A DNA stretch of 13,349 bases from Nitrospira sp. GTDB lineage: Bacteria; Nitrospirota; Nitrospiria; Nitrospirales; Nitrospiraceae. Positions within the stretch are counted from its first letter, which is position 1, and each line of letters begins with the position of its first letter. Of this stretch, positions 1-9,564 are shown piece by piece. The notes under the pieces were generated by a model that searched no databases, was not told the DNA's origin, and saw only the letters and a program-made list of their open reading frames with translations. Position numbers and translations under genes: made by a program. The stretch covers positions 1-13,349 of the forward strand of contig JAICVE010000032.1 of the NCBI GenBank assembly GCA_025935475.1, in the 5' to 3' direction.

Positions 1-246
1 GGCCTAATGGACAATTTCCTGCAGCCGCTACTGGTCGGCTCAGGAGCGGATTTGCCCGTCCTCTTTCTCTTCTTTGCGACCATAGGCGGTCTTGCCTACT
101 TTGGTTTCATCGGATTGTTAGTGGGCCCGATGCTGCTCGGGATTGCGATCGCCACCTTCAAGATCTATCGAGAGAACTATCAAGCCCCGACTAGTCAACT
201 GGTGACACCCGAAGCAGCCGTTCGGATCGATTCCGCCCTCAAATAA
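1..246 (+). CDS. AI-2E family transporter, C-terminal fragment (5' end outside window)
   Basis: Only the last 81 residues are present. The reading frame is open from base 1 and stops at the TAA at 244-246, and the ATG at base 7 is internal, not the real start. The visible part has the motif typical of the last helices of AI-2E permeases (PF01594): N-F-L-Q-P-L-L-V-G followed by a short loop and L-P. After that come two hydrophobic stretches, roughly residues 20-36 and 40-56 of the fragment, the second containing the conserved G-x-I-G-L-x-V-G-P. The tail is short, charged and cytosolic-looking. Members are polytopic inner-membrane proteins. Some export autoinducer-2 and others are Na+/H+ antiporters or uncharacterised, so the substrate cannot be told from this fragment. 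It is convergent with the glucan synthase gene, their stop codons being about 156 bases apart. Confidence 0.82.
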   Translation, partial: GLMDNFLQPLLVGSGADLPVLFLFFATIGGLAYFGFIGLLVGPMLLGIAIATFKIYRENYQAPTSQLVTPEAAVRIDSALK

Positions 247-402
247 CGCTGAGCTGGCCATCGGAAGTCATTTGACCTGCCATTTGTGAGTTCTCTTCCT
301 TTCAAGAAACTCATGATGAAGCAAGCTGTTAGACCGTCCTGCCACCACACGGCTACCGGTTATGAATCATACATGAGGCTAACGGAAGGCAATGGAGATC
401 CA
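247..402. other. Convergent intergenic gap
   Basis: This gap separates the stop codons of the + strand permease and the - strand glucan synthase. I looked for a shared terminator. The best candidates are weak: a short imperfect pairing of GAGTT with AACTC near 298-313 and an imperfect CCGGTTA / TAACGG pairing near 356-386 with a long loop. Neither is followed by a clear T-run on either strand. No gene is supported here. Confidence 0.4.
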
Positions 403-3400
403 TCATCCAAGTACGATGCGAATGTGGTGGTCGCCGGCGGCAACGAGCGGAATATTGTCGCGACCTATCAATGGCGCACCATCCAGTTCGGTCACCGTCA
501 CGCCACGGGTCGCATTGCGGGGATTCTCCACCGTAATGTCATAGACCGCCGAATGATACCGGAAACGAATAGAATACCCCGGCCAGTCGCGCGGAATGCA
601 AGGATCGATGGAGAGGGTGGAGCCGCGCAAGCGGAAGCCGAGCATCCATTCGACACCGGCTCGATAGAGCCAGCCCGCCGAACCGCTGTACCAGGTCCAT
701 CCCCCGCAGCCGGCATGCGGAGAGTCGCTATACACGTCACCTGCTATGACGTATGGCTCGACCTTGTACCGTTGGACCTTCGATCGCGAGGAGACGCGAT
801 GAATAGGATTGAGCATGCGAAATAACTCGCCGGCCTTGTCGCCATCACCCATTGCCACGAATGCCAGCACGGTCCAGACGGCCGCGTGGGTATATTGGCC
901 TCCATTTTCACGAATGCCCGGCACGTAGCCTTTGATATAGCCAGGATCCCGCGGCATACGGTCGAACGGTGGAGTCAGGAGGAGAATGAGTCCGTCCCGC
1001 CGGTTCACAAGATGCTGCTCCACTGCAGCCATGGCACGCGCTCCGCGGCCCGGGTCTGCAGCGCCGCTGATTATTCCCCAGGACTGCGCAATGGAATCGA
1101 TGCGGCACTCCGGGTCTGCAGCGGAACCGAGTGGCGTACCGTCATCAAAGTACGCGCGGCGGTACCATTCTCCATCCCAGCCGTCCCGCTCGATCGCAGC
1201 CTTCAACGCACTCACGTGGAGCCGCCACGTTTCTGCACGAACATGTTCTCCGCGCTGGGCCGCCACCTTGGCGAACTCCCAGAGCACCGTATGCAGAAAC
1301 CAGGCGAGCCAGACGCTTTCACCCCTCCCCTGCTGACCGACACGATTCATCCCGTCATTCCAATCTCCGGTGCCCATGAGTGGAAGGCCGTGACTTCCAA
1401 CGGCAAGGCTTCGGTCCAACGCGCGCGCGCAATGCTCAAAGAGGGTTGCGCGCATCTCGGACACTCGCGGCTCAAAATACAATTCATGTTGGCCTTCCGC
1501 CAAAGCCGGCCCCTCAAGAAAGGGCACCATTTCATCCAGCAGGGCCGTATCGGCAGTGACTTCAAGGAACTGGATGACTGCATACGGCAGCCAGAGCAGA
1601 TCGTCGGAGATGCGGGTCCGCACACCGCGTCCGGATGGAGGATGCCACCAGTGCTGAACATCACCCTCCGTGAACTGGCGCGCAGCGGCCCTCAACAGAT
1701 GCTCGCGTGTGACATCGCGGGCCGAGACGCTGAGGGCCATCACGTCCTGGAGTTGATCACGAAACCCATAGGCTCCGCTCAGCTGATAAAACGCCGCGCG
1801 TGCCCAAACCCGGCAAACCAGCGTCTGATAGAGCACCCAGCGATTCAACAATACGTCCATCGCCCGCTCCGGCGTCCGGATCTCAACGGCACCCAGCACG
1901 TCGTCCCAACGGCGAATGACTTCGTGCAAGAGCGCGTTCACATCGGCACTACGGTACCGGTTGAGCAACCGCCGCGCCTGTTCCCTTCCCTCGGCCTGTC
2001 CAAGAAACCAGACAATTTCCGCACGTTCGCCTGCTTGCAACTCAATAGACAGCTGCAACGCGGCACAGGGGTCGAGGCCGGCGCCCACCTTCCTGGACAA
2101 CGCACCTCCAAGTTGAAGCGCCAGAGGACGCTCGGGAGTCCGATTGCGACCCAGGAATTCTGTGCGATCAGCTGTCCACGAGGTTTGCTTTCCAGCAAGA
2201 TCAACAAAGGCGATGCGCCCACGAAACTCGCCGCCCAGCACACTACGCGCGAAGAGCGCCCCGGTCTCTGCATCGATCTCCGTAATGATGTACGGCGTGG
2301 AGTCACCACGCGAGTTCCCCAGGACCCACTCGGCATAGGCCGTGACAGAAAGGCGACGCGAGCGGCCGGACGCATTCTGTAGCGTGAGCCGAGAGATCTT
2401 GATCGGATCTTCAGGCGGCACAAACTGCAACAATTCGACCAGGATCCCATGTGAACCATGATGGAACCGGCTATAGCCCTGTCCATGGCAAGCCACATAG
2501 GGCGCTGGGTCGCGAATCGGCAGCGCCGTGGGACTCCAGATTTCCTCGGAATCGTCGTCTCGGATATAGAACATTTCTCCGGACGGATCGGTCACCGGAT
2601 CGTTCGACCAAGGCGTCAGCTGATTTTCGTGGCTGTTCAGTGACCAGGTGAACCCAGACCCGGATTCCGATACGAGAAACCCGAACGATGGATTCGCAAT
2701 GACGTTCACCCAGGGCTGCGGGGTCCGGAGACCTTCGCTGAGGATCGTGACATATTCGCGGCCATCGTCCGCGAAACCGCCTAGGCCGTTAAAGAATTCG
2801 AGTTCTCGTTCAGGCAACGGCACATCCAGGCGTCTGCTCCTGCTCGGTGACGGCAGATTCGGCGGCGGCGTACTGGGCCTGCGCTGTAATCGAGTCACCT
2901 GCTCCGCCAAAGTGCCCCGCCGGCTCAGCAGGACGACCCTGGCGATCTGCTGCAGCAGCATCCGATCTTGTGCGGAGAGCAGGTCGGCCCGCAGGAGATA
3001 GATACTGCCCCGCGCGCCGGCGATGTTGGGCAAAAGGCGCAACCGGCTGCCGCGCACGAGCGCCTCCAGGGAGCCTTGCAGATCCTGCTCGTAGGACGCC
3101 GGCTTTTCATTCAGGATGATCACGTCGGCGGATAATTGTTTGATTCGCCAATATTCATGTGCCCGCAACAATTGACGGGCCGTGTCGACGTCCTCTGCTT
3201 TATCGATGCACGCCAGCACGATGGGAAGATCGCCCGAGATTCCATGTGCCCACAATGCCGTACGTTCCACTGTGCTGTGACCGAGTGTCTCGGAAGAGGG
3301 ACGCAGCGATGCATCGGGGTACAGCACCGCATTGGCCAGTCGCTGGAACAGCTGGGCTTCCTCAGTCCCGATTCCAAGGTGATGGAGTTGGACTTGTGTC

Positions 3401-6400
3401 TGCGTCCAGGCCAGCGAGCAGGCACGTTCAAACACTCGCGGGTCGCTGTACTTGTCGGCCAGATCCAACACCTGATCGCGGGTCTGGCCGACGATGGTCG
3501 AAAACACAACGCGTACAGTCTCGCCGGCGAGTACTCGCACCGTGCGGCGCAAGCTCATCACTGGGTCGAGCACGGACCCGACGGTATTCGAGAGCGGCCG
3601 CCCATCGATCATTGAGACAGCGGTACGGACATGGCGCCCGCGTCCGAGAAAGCGGGCGCGATCCGTTTCATATTGCAACTCACCCACGGTGTCACCTTCG
3701 ACGACCACCACCTGGGCCACCCACACCATCGATTCGGCGTCCGACCGTCTGCGGCGCGTGGCGAGCAGCGCGCCAGTCTCCGGTACGAATTCCGTCTGGA
3801 CAAACAGATTCGCAAAGGCCGGATGGGCCACATCCGCAGCTTGTGGAGTCAGGGACAACTCAGCATAGGAGGTGATGGCGACGTCTCGCGCCTCTGCGCC
3901 CGCATTGGTCACAGAGATGCGCCGTACTTCGGCATCATCTTCGGACGACACCACAACCTCGAGCGTCGTGCTCCATTCGCCATCCCGCCGGATAATTTCC
4001 GCTCGTTCTTCAGAAAAGGACACCTCATAGTCATCGGCTTCGACGCCACTGGGCTGATACCCGGCCGACCACACGGACCCGGTGTGCGTATCGCGAAGAA
4101 AAATATAGGAACCCCAGCAGTCCCGTGTGGCATCCTCGCGCCAACGCGTGACGGCTATATCCCGCCAGCGGCTGTACCCCGACCCGGCCACGGTCAGCAT
4201 AACGGCATACCGACCGTTGGACAGCAAATGTGTCCGCGGGGTCGCCTCATGTGGAGAGGTGAATCGCCGCAACACCGGCGGAATGAGGTCGCGGATTTGC
4301 GCTGCGGCAGAGACTTCCTCCGCACGTGGCCGCGCCACCGGCACGTCGCGCGGCGTACGTTCCTGGAGCAGGAGTTCGGTGGCCCTCACCATCGGCTCGG
4401 CGTGGAAACGGCTCCTCATCACCCCATCGTTCAGGACATTCGCGATCGCGACCAACGACATGCCCTGGTGATGTGACATATAGGCCTTCACAATGGCGAC
4501 GTCTTTTCCTTCGGGCACCCGTGTGCCGGTGTAATCCAGCGCCTCATAAAACCCATAGGATCCCCTGCCGCCGACCTCGGCGAGGCTGGCAAAGTCTTGC
4601 GTCGCGGCCGCGGGATCGATCATGGCCGCGAGTGCAGCGGCGTATGGCGCGACGACGACATCGTCGATGAGGCCGCGCTTGAGTCCTAGCCCCGGCACAC
4701 CAAAGCTGGAGTATTGGTATGTCAGGTCGAGGTCGCGCGCGTTATAGGCCGACTCCGAGACGCCCCAGGGCACTCGGCGTTCTGCACCGTATTGAATCTG
4801 CCGACGGACGATCAGCTCATACGTCCGGCTCAGCAAACTGCCTGCCGGAAAACGCATCACCAAGGCCGGCATGAGGTATTCGAAGATGGAACCGGACCAT
4901 GAAATCAAGGCCGAACCATTTTCCACGGGCGTCAGCGCACGGCCCAGGTGAAACCAGTGCGATGACGGCACGTCGCCCTTGGCGATGGCCATGAAGCTTG
5001 CCAGCCGGGCTTCCGACGCAAGCAAATCGTAGCAGTTGGCTTCCAAGCTGTTCTCGGTTACGCGGTAGCCGATGGACAATAGCTTACGCGTCGGATCGAA
5101 GAGAAACGTGAAATCCATGGCGCGAACCATCCGCTCTGCGGTCTGCGTGATGGCTGTGAGACGGCGGATGAGTGCGGCGGCATCCACAACTGATTGCCGT
5201 ATGGCATCAGCCAGCAGGGCGATCCTTGTCAAACTGGGACGATTCTGTGACGGATGGCTGAGCGAGTCTTCTCGCAAACGATCGAGCGCACGAAGCGCGG
5301 CCGCGCAACGTTCAGGGACCGTCGCCAGCGTGGGAACGGGATGAAAGAACGGCGCGATGGTCGCCCACTCAGGCACCGGCCCGCCCGGACGGTCGAACAT
5401 GCCAGCAAGGTCTTTCCTACTCAATCGGACCCATGGAAGCGACAGCTCCATGTCTCGGAGATGGCTCTCGACACACGATCGAACCGCATCGGCCCAGATG
5501 CGCAACTCGCTATCGGGCCCATCTGCGCGCTCTTGCGCCAGCGCCTGCGCCATGTCTGCGATGGTATGGGACGACGCGGTCAGTTGGGCAAAGCGGGTGG
5601 TCCAGCCGGCGGCATCGACCGGCCGCGACAGCAGCGACGTGCCCAGCACATCGACCGCCTGACTGAGCTGTTTCCGCGTGACAGTATGCGTCTCTTGCTG
5701 GTCCGGAATATCGGCAAGAGCTTCGCGTAGCAACACAATGGCATCGTCGATTCCAGCAAGCAGGTCGCCATCGACGTGGGATTGTTGAATCAATTCACGG
5801 CATCCGTTCCCCAGAGCCACCAAATGTCCCGCGAGATTGCCGCTGTCCACGGAGGACACATACTTTGGATCCAACGGATGGAGAGTGCGCGTGTCGTACC
5901 AGTTATAGAAGTGCCCGCGAAACAGCACGAGTCGGTCCATGGTTTTCAGCGTCGCTTCCAACCGTTCGCTTGCCTCCAGCGTGCCCAGCCAACCAAGGTC
6001 ACGGGCAACCAAGGTAGACAGCAGATAGAGCCCCAGATTGGTCGGCGACGTTCGATGGGCCACGACGGCTTTGGGATCTTCTTGAAAGTTATCGGGTGGC
6101 AGCGCATGGTCTTCCGGTGACACGAACGTCTCGAAGAATCGCCAGGTCCGGCGTGCAATCAATCGCAGCGTCCGGGCATCGCCTGGCGAGACCGGTCCGG
6201 CCCCGGTGAGCCGTAACGGCAAGCTGACCCAGCGTGCAACGGCCGGAGAGGCCACCCAGAGTAGGATGAACGGGGCCGCGGCTGTCCAGGACTCGTACGA
6301 CCCGAACACCGCAACTCCACAAGCAGCTGCGACCGCGAGAACGATGCCGCCTCCCATGCGTCGATACATCCCCGCCAGTTTGTGGGTGTAGGCATCCTCG

Positions 6401-9195
6401 GCCTGTGCCGCGGTCACCCACTCCAACAAGTGAGCCCGCGTGATGAGGAGACGAACGAGGGTACGAAGAATCGCGTCCGACATGAGCCAGGTCTGGTATG
6501 CGAGGAAGGTCACCGTTAAGGCGATCTGAGTCGCGGCCAACTTCAAATCGGCGATGACTCCACGAGTATGGCTGCGCAAGGCAATGCCGCGCCGGCGTGG
6601 ATAGAGTCCAAGGACGAAAGACAAAAGCGACGGAATCGCAATCGTGGCAAGAATAAACCCGGACCAGACCCAGGCCGATCCCTCCGGTAATAGCCACCCG
6701 ACGATCAAGGTCAGAAACGCGGCGGGGGCCGACAGGGTGCGGCGGAGGTTGTCGAGGATCTTCCAACGGCCGATCGCGGGAATGACCACCGCGCGACGCG
6801 GCTCAGATCGGGCATGTCCGCGTCCGAAAATCCAGGGCAGCAGCTGCCAATCACCGCGTGCCCATCGATGGTGCCTGGCTGCCGCGGCCTCATAATGGGA
6901 GGGAAAGGCTTCGAACAGTTCGATATCGGTGGCTAGAGCTGCGCGAGCGAAGAGCCCTTCAAAGAGATCGTGACTGAGCATCGAATTGTCCGGCACCTTG
7001 TCCGCCAACGCCGCCTCGAAGGCATCGATCTCGTAAATGCCTTTGCCGGTGTAGGACCCTTCTCGAAACAAATCCTGGTACACATCCGACACGGCCGAGG
7101 CGTAGGGATCGATCCCGCTAGGACCGGAGAAGGTCTCTTGAAAACCTGAGCCCTCACCATTGGTCGGTAGTGACGGCGTAATCCGTGGCTGCACCACTCC
7201 ATACCCTTCAACTACTCGTCCGGTGAGACGGTCAAACCGAGGCCGGTTTAGAGGATGGGCCATGGTGCCGATCAACCGGCGCGCGGCTCCGCGCGGCAAC
7301 CGCGTGTCTGCATCAAGCGTAAGGACGTACCGGACAGAAGGAATAGACTCGAGCAGATGCCCGCCGACAGATAAAAACGTCGTGCTTGTCGAGCCGCGAA
7401 GCAGTTGATTCAACTCATGCAGCTTCCCTCGCTTACGTTCCCACCCCATCCATGTATGCTCGGACGCGTTCCAGACACGTTTGCGATGAAACAACACGAA
7501 CCGCGACCCACCGCCGGATTGGGGGCCGTACCGCTTATTCAGGCGCGCGATACCCTCCACTGCAGCGTTCAACAGTTCGGCGTCTCCCGGCATGCTTTCG
7601 CTCGAGGCGTCTCTCCAGTCTGAGAGCAGGGCAAAGCGCAGGTCATCATCCGAATTCGCCAGATAATGAACTTCCAGTCGTTCGACTTGCTCGTCGATGC
7701 CCTGTAGGTTCGTGAGTAATGTGGGCACCACCACGATCGTTCGTAATTCTTTGGGAATGCCGTCCCGTAGTTCCATCCGCGGCAATGGTCGCGGTTTGAG
7801 GATTGCCATCACCGTACGATTGATGAGCGCCATGGCGAGATCGGACGCCGGTACAAGTGCGAGAAGGGAGAGCACCGCGAGGCCCGCGGTTGAGACGTTG
7901 ACTGAAACGGCATGCCACAGCGGCAAGGCCGTGACGATGGCGGTCCCCACTGCGAGCGATCCCAGATATCCCGGTGCCGAAGCCCGGACATACCAACGCA
8001 GGAGCCGGCGTTTCCACGACACTCTGTACCCGAGTTCGCGTTCAAACGCTCGGCGACCTTGAGAAATCAGGTAATAGCCAGGATCCATGTGCCGCTCCCG
8101 CTCCGGCTGTCCATTCGCATGCGGCTCCCCCGCAGCCCGTCTGGCGCGGTCCACGACTCGTTCGGTTACGTCGATTTCGGAGAACCCCGTCCCGCGAGAG
8201 AGATCCTCGATGGCATGGCGATACGTGTCCCGGGTGACAAAATCCATCTCGGCATAGCGGGGGTTGCGCTGCAGAATCGTATCGACCGGGCTGACATTCT
8301 CGAAAAACACCGCCCAGTCAAACGCAGAAGTTAACCGCATGCTGGTGATAATATTGCGCACGGTAACGCTCATGGCGGCTTGTTGCTGATGCTCGGCATG
8401 CACGATCTCATCGGCGTTGGTGCCCTGGGCGGCAAGACGTTGGTCAAGCCATAACAAGATGGGACGCACCTTCGGGTCCAGATCACGCAATCGCTGACTC
8501 AACTGCACGGCAAACGCCGTTGCCAACGGCCTGTGCTCGAAGCGGCGGAGGGCCGTGGCCGAAGGTTCCACAGCCAATGCCCCCGTGCCCAGCAGACCGT
8601 CCGCGAGTTCGTCGGCTTCCAGTCGGGCAACGCGGCTGTGAACGATCCGTTCGGACAGTCTGCGAAGGTTCTCGACCAGGACGATGCGCAGCGAAATGGC
8701 TACCGCCCACAATTCCCCGATCGTCAGCGGCTGCACGCGCTGATAGGCCATCACAAAGCGGCGCAGCATGTCAGGGTCGAATCGACTATCCGTGTGCGCG
8801 ACGAATGCCCAAGCGACTCCGAACACCCGTGGATAATTCTGCAGGTGGCCCGATGCAAGTTTGGGCAATTGTCTGTAGTAGCCGGGAGGCAGGTCGTCGA
8901 TGATCTCACGAAGCTGTTCATCCACGATGTGAAAGTTGTCGACCAACCATTCGGCCGCAGGGGTAATCGTCTTCTCTTCCCGAATCGCGCGGGCGATGGT
9001 CCGGTAGGACTCCACCAATACCCGTCCGTTCTCGAGGACCCGTGGCGTGAGTAAGCGGCCCCGCCGTAAGTCGCCGGTAATGATCTGGGCAGCCGCGAGA
9101 CTTTCCGCGTGCTGCTCGAGCCGCTCGATGCCGAAAAGCTCTGCCCGAATCGGTTCTTCCAACTCTGGATCAAGGGTCGTAGATGAACGGACCAT
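403..9195 (-). CDS. ndvB: Cyclic beta-1,2-glucan synthase (GT84 + cyclisation domain + GH94), 2930 aa
   Basis: Synthesises cyclic beta-1,2-glucan from UDP-glucose at the inner membrane. The length matches the family (about 2800-2870 aa in rhizobia and Brucella). Residues 1-400 are the helical N-terminal region. Predicted membrane segments lie near 411-429, 433-457, 820-836, 841-864, 884-905, 948-966 and 972-987. The glycosyltransferase domain (about 482-790) has the DxD motif D628-A-D630, H742-D743, and an R-x-x-R-W motif ending at W778. The middle glycoamylase-like domain (about 1040-1590, PF10091; cyclisation domain, GH189 as I recall) keeps E1395, E1439 (F-E-Y), E1481 (S-E-S-A-Y-N) and the HHQGMS motif at 1575-1580. 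GH94-type beta-sandwich regions lie near 1655-1900 and 2165-2400. A proline-rich linker sits near 2106-2120. The C-terminal GH94 phosphorylase domain (about 2430-2930) has Y-G-F-R-D-Q-L-Q-D at 2476-2484 and G-D-W-N-D at 2610-2614, which holds the expected catalytic acid; in Brucella this domain controls chain length. The ATG at 9195 has GGAG nine bases upstream. No frameshift or missing key residue was seen. Confidence 0.96.
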   Translation of the reverse strand: MVRSSTTLDPELEEPIRAELFGIERLEQHAESLAAAQIITGDLRRGRLLTPRVLENGRVLVESYRTIARAIREEKTITPAAEWLVDNFHIVDEQLREIIDDLPPGYYRQLPKLASGHLQNYPRVFGVAWAFVAHTDSRFDPDMLRRFVMAYQRVQPLTIGELWAVAISLRIVLVENLRRLSERIVHSRVARLEADELADGLLGTGALAVEPSATALRRFEHRPLATAFAVQLSQRLRDLDPKVRPILLWLDQRLAAQGTNADEIVHAEHQQQAAMSVTVRNIITSMRLTSAFDWAVFFENVSPVDTILQRNPRYAEMDFVTRDTYRHAIEDLSRGTGFSEIDVTERVVDRARRAAGEPHANGQPERERHMDPGYYLISQGRRAFERELGYRVSWKRRLLRWYVRASAPGYLGSLAVGTAIVTALPLWHAVSVNVSTAGLAVLSLLALVPASDLAMALINRTVMAILKPRPLPRMELRDGIPKELRTIVVVPTLLTNLQGIDEQVERLEVHYLANSDDDLRFALLSDWRDASSESMPGDAELLNAAVEGIARLNKRYGPQSGGGSRFVLFHRKRVWNASEHTWMGWERKRGKLHELNQLLRGSTSTTFLSVGGHLLESIPSVRYVLTLDADTRLPRGAARRLIGTMAHPLNRPRFDRLTGRVVEGYGVVQPRITPSLPTNGEGSGFQETFSGPSGIDPYASAVSDVYQDLFREGSYTGKGIYEIDAFEAALADKVPDNSMLSHDLFEGLFARAALATDIELFEAFPSHYEAAAARHHRWARGDWQLLPWIFGRGHARSEPRRAVVIPAIGRWKILDNLRRTLSAPAAFLTLIVGWLLPEGSAWVWSGFILATIAIPSLLSFVLGLYPRRRGIALRSHTRGVIADLKLAATQIALTVTFLAYQTWLMSDAILRTLVRLLITRAHLLEWVTAAQAEDAYTHKLAGMYRRMGGGIVLAVAAACGVAVFGSYESWTAAAPFILLWVASPAVARWVSLPLRLTGAGPVSPGDARTLRLIARRTWRFFETFVSPEDHALPPDNFQEDPKAVVAHRTSPTNLGLYLLSTLVARDLGWLGTLEASERLEATLKTMDRLVLFRGHFYNWYDTRTLHPLDPKYVSSVDSGNLAGHLVALGNGCRELIQQSHVDGDLLAGIDDAIVLLREALADIPDQQETHTVTRKQLSQAVDVLGTSLLSRPVDAAGWTTRFAQLTASSHTIADMAQALAQERADGPDSELRIWADAVRSCVESHLRDMELSLPWVRLSRKDLAGMFDRPGGPVPEWATIAPFFHPVPTLATVPERCAAALRALDRLREDSLSHPSQNRPSLTRIALLADAIRQSVVDAAALIRRLTAITQTAERMVRAMDFTFLFDPTRKLLSIGYRVTENSLEANCYDLLASEARLASFMAIAKGDVPSSHWFHLGRALTPVENGSALISWSGSIFEYLMPALVMRFPAGSLLSRTYELIVRRQIQYGAERRVPWGVSESAYNARDLDLTYQYSSFGVPGLGLKRGLIDDVVVAPYAAALAAMIDPAAATQDFASLAEVGGRGSYGFYEALDYTGTRVPEGKDVAIVKAYMSHHQGMSLVAIANVLNDGVMRSRFHAEPMVRATELLLQERTPRDVPVARPRAEEVSAAAQIRDLIPPVLRRFTSPHEATPRTHLLSNGRYAVMLTVAGSGYSRWRDIAVTRWREDATRDCWGSYIFLRDTHTGSVWSAGYQPSGVEADDYEVSFSEERAEIIRRDGEWSTTLEVVVSSEDDAEVRRISVTNAGAEARDVAITSYAELSLTPQAADVAHPAFANLFVQTEFVPETGALLATRRRRSDAESMVWVAQVVVVEGDTVGELQYETDRARFLGRGRHVRTAVSMIDGRPLSNTVGSVLDPVMSLRRTVRVLAGETVRVVFSTIVGQTRDQVLDLADKYSDPRVFERACSLAWTQTQVQLHHLGIGTEEAQLFQRLANAVLYPDASLRPSSETLGHSTVERTALWAHGISGDLPIVLACIDKAEDVDTARQLLRAHEYWRIKQLSADVIILNEKPASYEQDLQGSLEALVRGSRLRLLPNIAGARGSIYLLRADLLSAQDRMLLQQIARVVLLSRRGTLAEQVTRLQRRPSTPPPNLPSPSRSRRLDVPLPERELEFFNGLGGFADDGREYVTILSEGLRTPQPWVNVIANPSFGFLVSESGSGFTWSLNSHENQLTPWSNDPVTDPSGEMFYIRDDDSEEIWSPTALPIRDPAPYVACHGQGYSRFHHGSHGILVELLQFVPPEDPIKISRLTLQNASGRSRRLSVTAYAEWVLGNSRGDSTPYIITEIDAETGALFARSVLGGEFRGRIAFVDLAGKQTSWTADRTEFLGRNRTPERPLALQLGGALSRKVGAGLDPCAALQLSIELQAGERAEIVWFLGQAEGREQARRLLNRYRSADVNALLHEVIRRWDDVLGAVEIRTPERAMDVLLNRWVLYQTLVCRVWARAAFYQLSGAYGFRDQLQDVMALSVSARDVTREHLLRAAARQFTEGDVQHWWHPPSGRGVRTRISDDLLWLPYAVIQFLEVTADTALLDEMVPFLEGPALAEGQHELYFEPRVSEMRATLFEHCARALDRSLAVGSHGLPLMGTGDWNDGMNRVGQQGRGESVWLAWFLHTVLWEFAKVAAQRGEHVRAETWRLHVSALKAAIERDGWDGEWYRRAYFDDGTPLGSAADPECRIDSIAQSWGIISGAADPGRGARAMAAVEQHLVNRRDGLILLLTPPFDRMPRDPGYIKGYVPGIRENGGQYTHAAVWTVLAFVAMGDGDKAGELFRMLNPIHRVSSRSKVQRYKVEPYVIAGDVYSDSPHAGCGGWTWYSGSAGWLYRAGVEWMLGFRLRGSTLSIDPCIPRDWPGYSIRFRYHSAVYDITVENPRNATRGVTVTELDGAPLIGRDNIPLVAAGDHHIRIVLG

Positions 9196-9204
9196 CTGCC
9201 TAGG

Positions 9205-9208
9205 CTCC
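9205..9208 (-). promoter_or_regulatory. Ribosome binding site of the glucan synthase
   Basis: On the minus strand GGAG is followed by a 9-base spacer and the ATG at 9195. This supports that start, which also fits the usual N-terminal length of the family. A TTGTCA hexamer further upstream (about 9256-9261) resembles a -35 box, but no good -10 box lies at the right distance, so I do not call a promoter. Confidence 0.6.
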
Positions 9209-9236
9209 GGATTAACCTCGGATTCGACTCACACCA

Positions 9237-9557
9237 TCAACTGCAAACAAGCGTCTGACAAGGAAGCCGTTGCAGGAGACGGCGTGAACGATGATCTGCT
9301 GAAGCAAGGCCACTAGAACTCACCGCCGGTCGACCATGGCCACCGCTCAGACAGCACAGGAATTCCGGGCCCACGGCATGCCAGGACAACGTACCGGCGA
9401 GGTCTGATCCCACTTGCACAGTGAGGGGCGCGGGAAGGCAAGAGAAGGCGCGAACAAAGGCAGTCAGCGCGGCTGAAACATCGCGACTATCTTTAAAGAT
9501 CCGGAAGAAAACGTCCAAGGTGTAGCTTCCAACGTAGCGAGAAGATGGCACCACCAC
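9237..9557 (-). CDS. Doubtful small ORF, 106 aa, unknown
   Basis: A GTG-started frame begins 7 bases after the stop of the winged-helix gene and runs to the TGA at 9237-9239. The first half looks fairly protein-like, for example D-V-F-F-R-I-F-K-D, followed by an amphipathic stretch with A-L-T-A-F-V-R-A-F. The second half is low-complexity, rich in Ser, Arg and Cys, and looks non-coding. I see no Shine-Dalgarno motif and recognise no family. It could be a small gene translationally coupled to its neighbour, a decayed remnant, or simply an open frame in GC-rich leader DNA. The last is the most likely reading. Confidence 0.2.
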   Translation of the reverse strand: MVVPSSRYVGSYTLDVFFRIFKDSRDVSAALTAFVRAFSCLPAPLTVQVGSDLAGTLSWHAVGPEFLCCLSGGHGRPAVSSSGLASADHRSRRLLQRLPCQTLVCS

Positions 9558-9564
9558 GATCTCA

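Larger units (their letters stand above)
9196..9564. other. 369-base stretch between the small winged-helix gene and the glucan synthase
   Basis: This stretch holds the leader of the glucan synthase gene and no gene I recognise. It contains one minus-strand ORF (listed separately, doubtful) and a perfect 12-base palindrome at 9489-9500 (ATCTTTAAAGAT). A palindrome of that length is expected a few times by chance in a window this size. No tRNA, intrinsic terminator or riboswitch-like fold was seen. The length leaves room for a promoter and operators serving the 8.8 kb synthase gene. Confidence 0.4.

Noticed and set aside
886..2382. A 498-codon open frame on the + strand opposite the glucan synthase
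   Set aside because: It lies wholly antisense to the conserved GH94 region, has no recognisable domain, is rich in Arg, Pro, His and Gln, and is the usual by-product of GC-rich codon use on the other strand.
3631..4476. A 281-codon + strand open frame within the glucan synthase
   Set aside because: It is antisense to well-conserved synthase sequence, with skewed Arg/His/Gly composition and no family features.
9489..9500. Perfect 12-base palindrome ATCTTTAAAGAT in the synthase leader
   Set aside because: A few palindromes of this length are expected by chance in 13 kb, and it has no extended symmetry or second copy.
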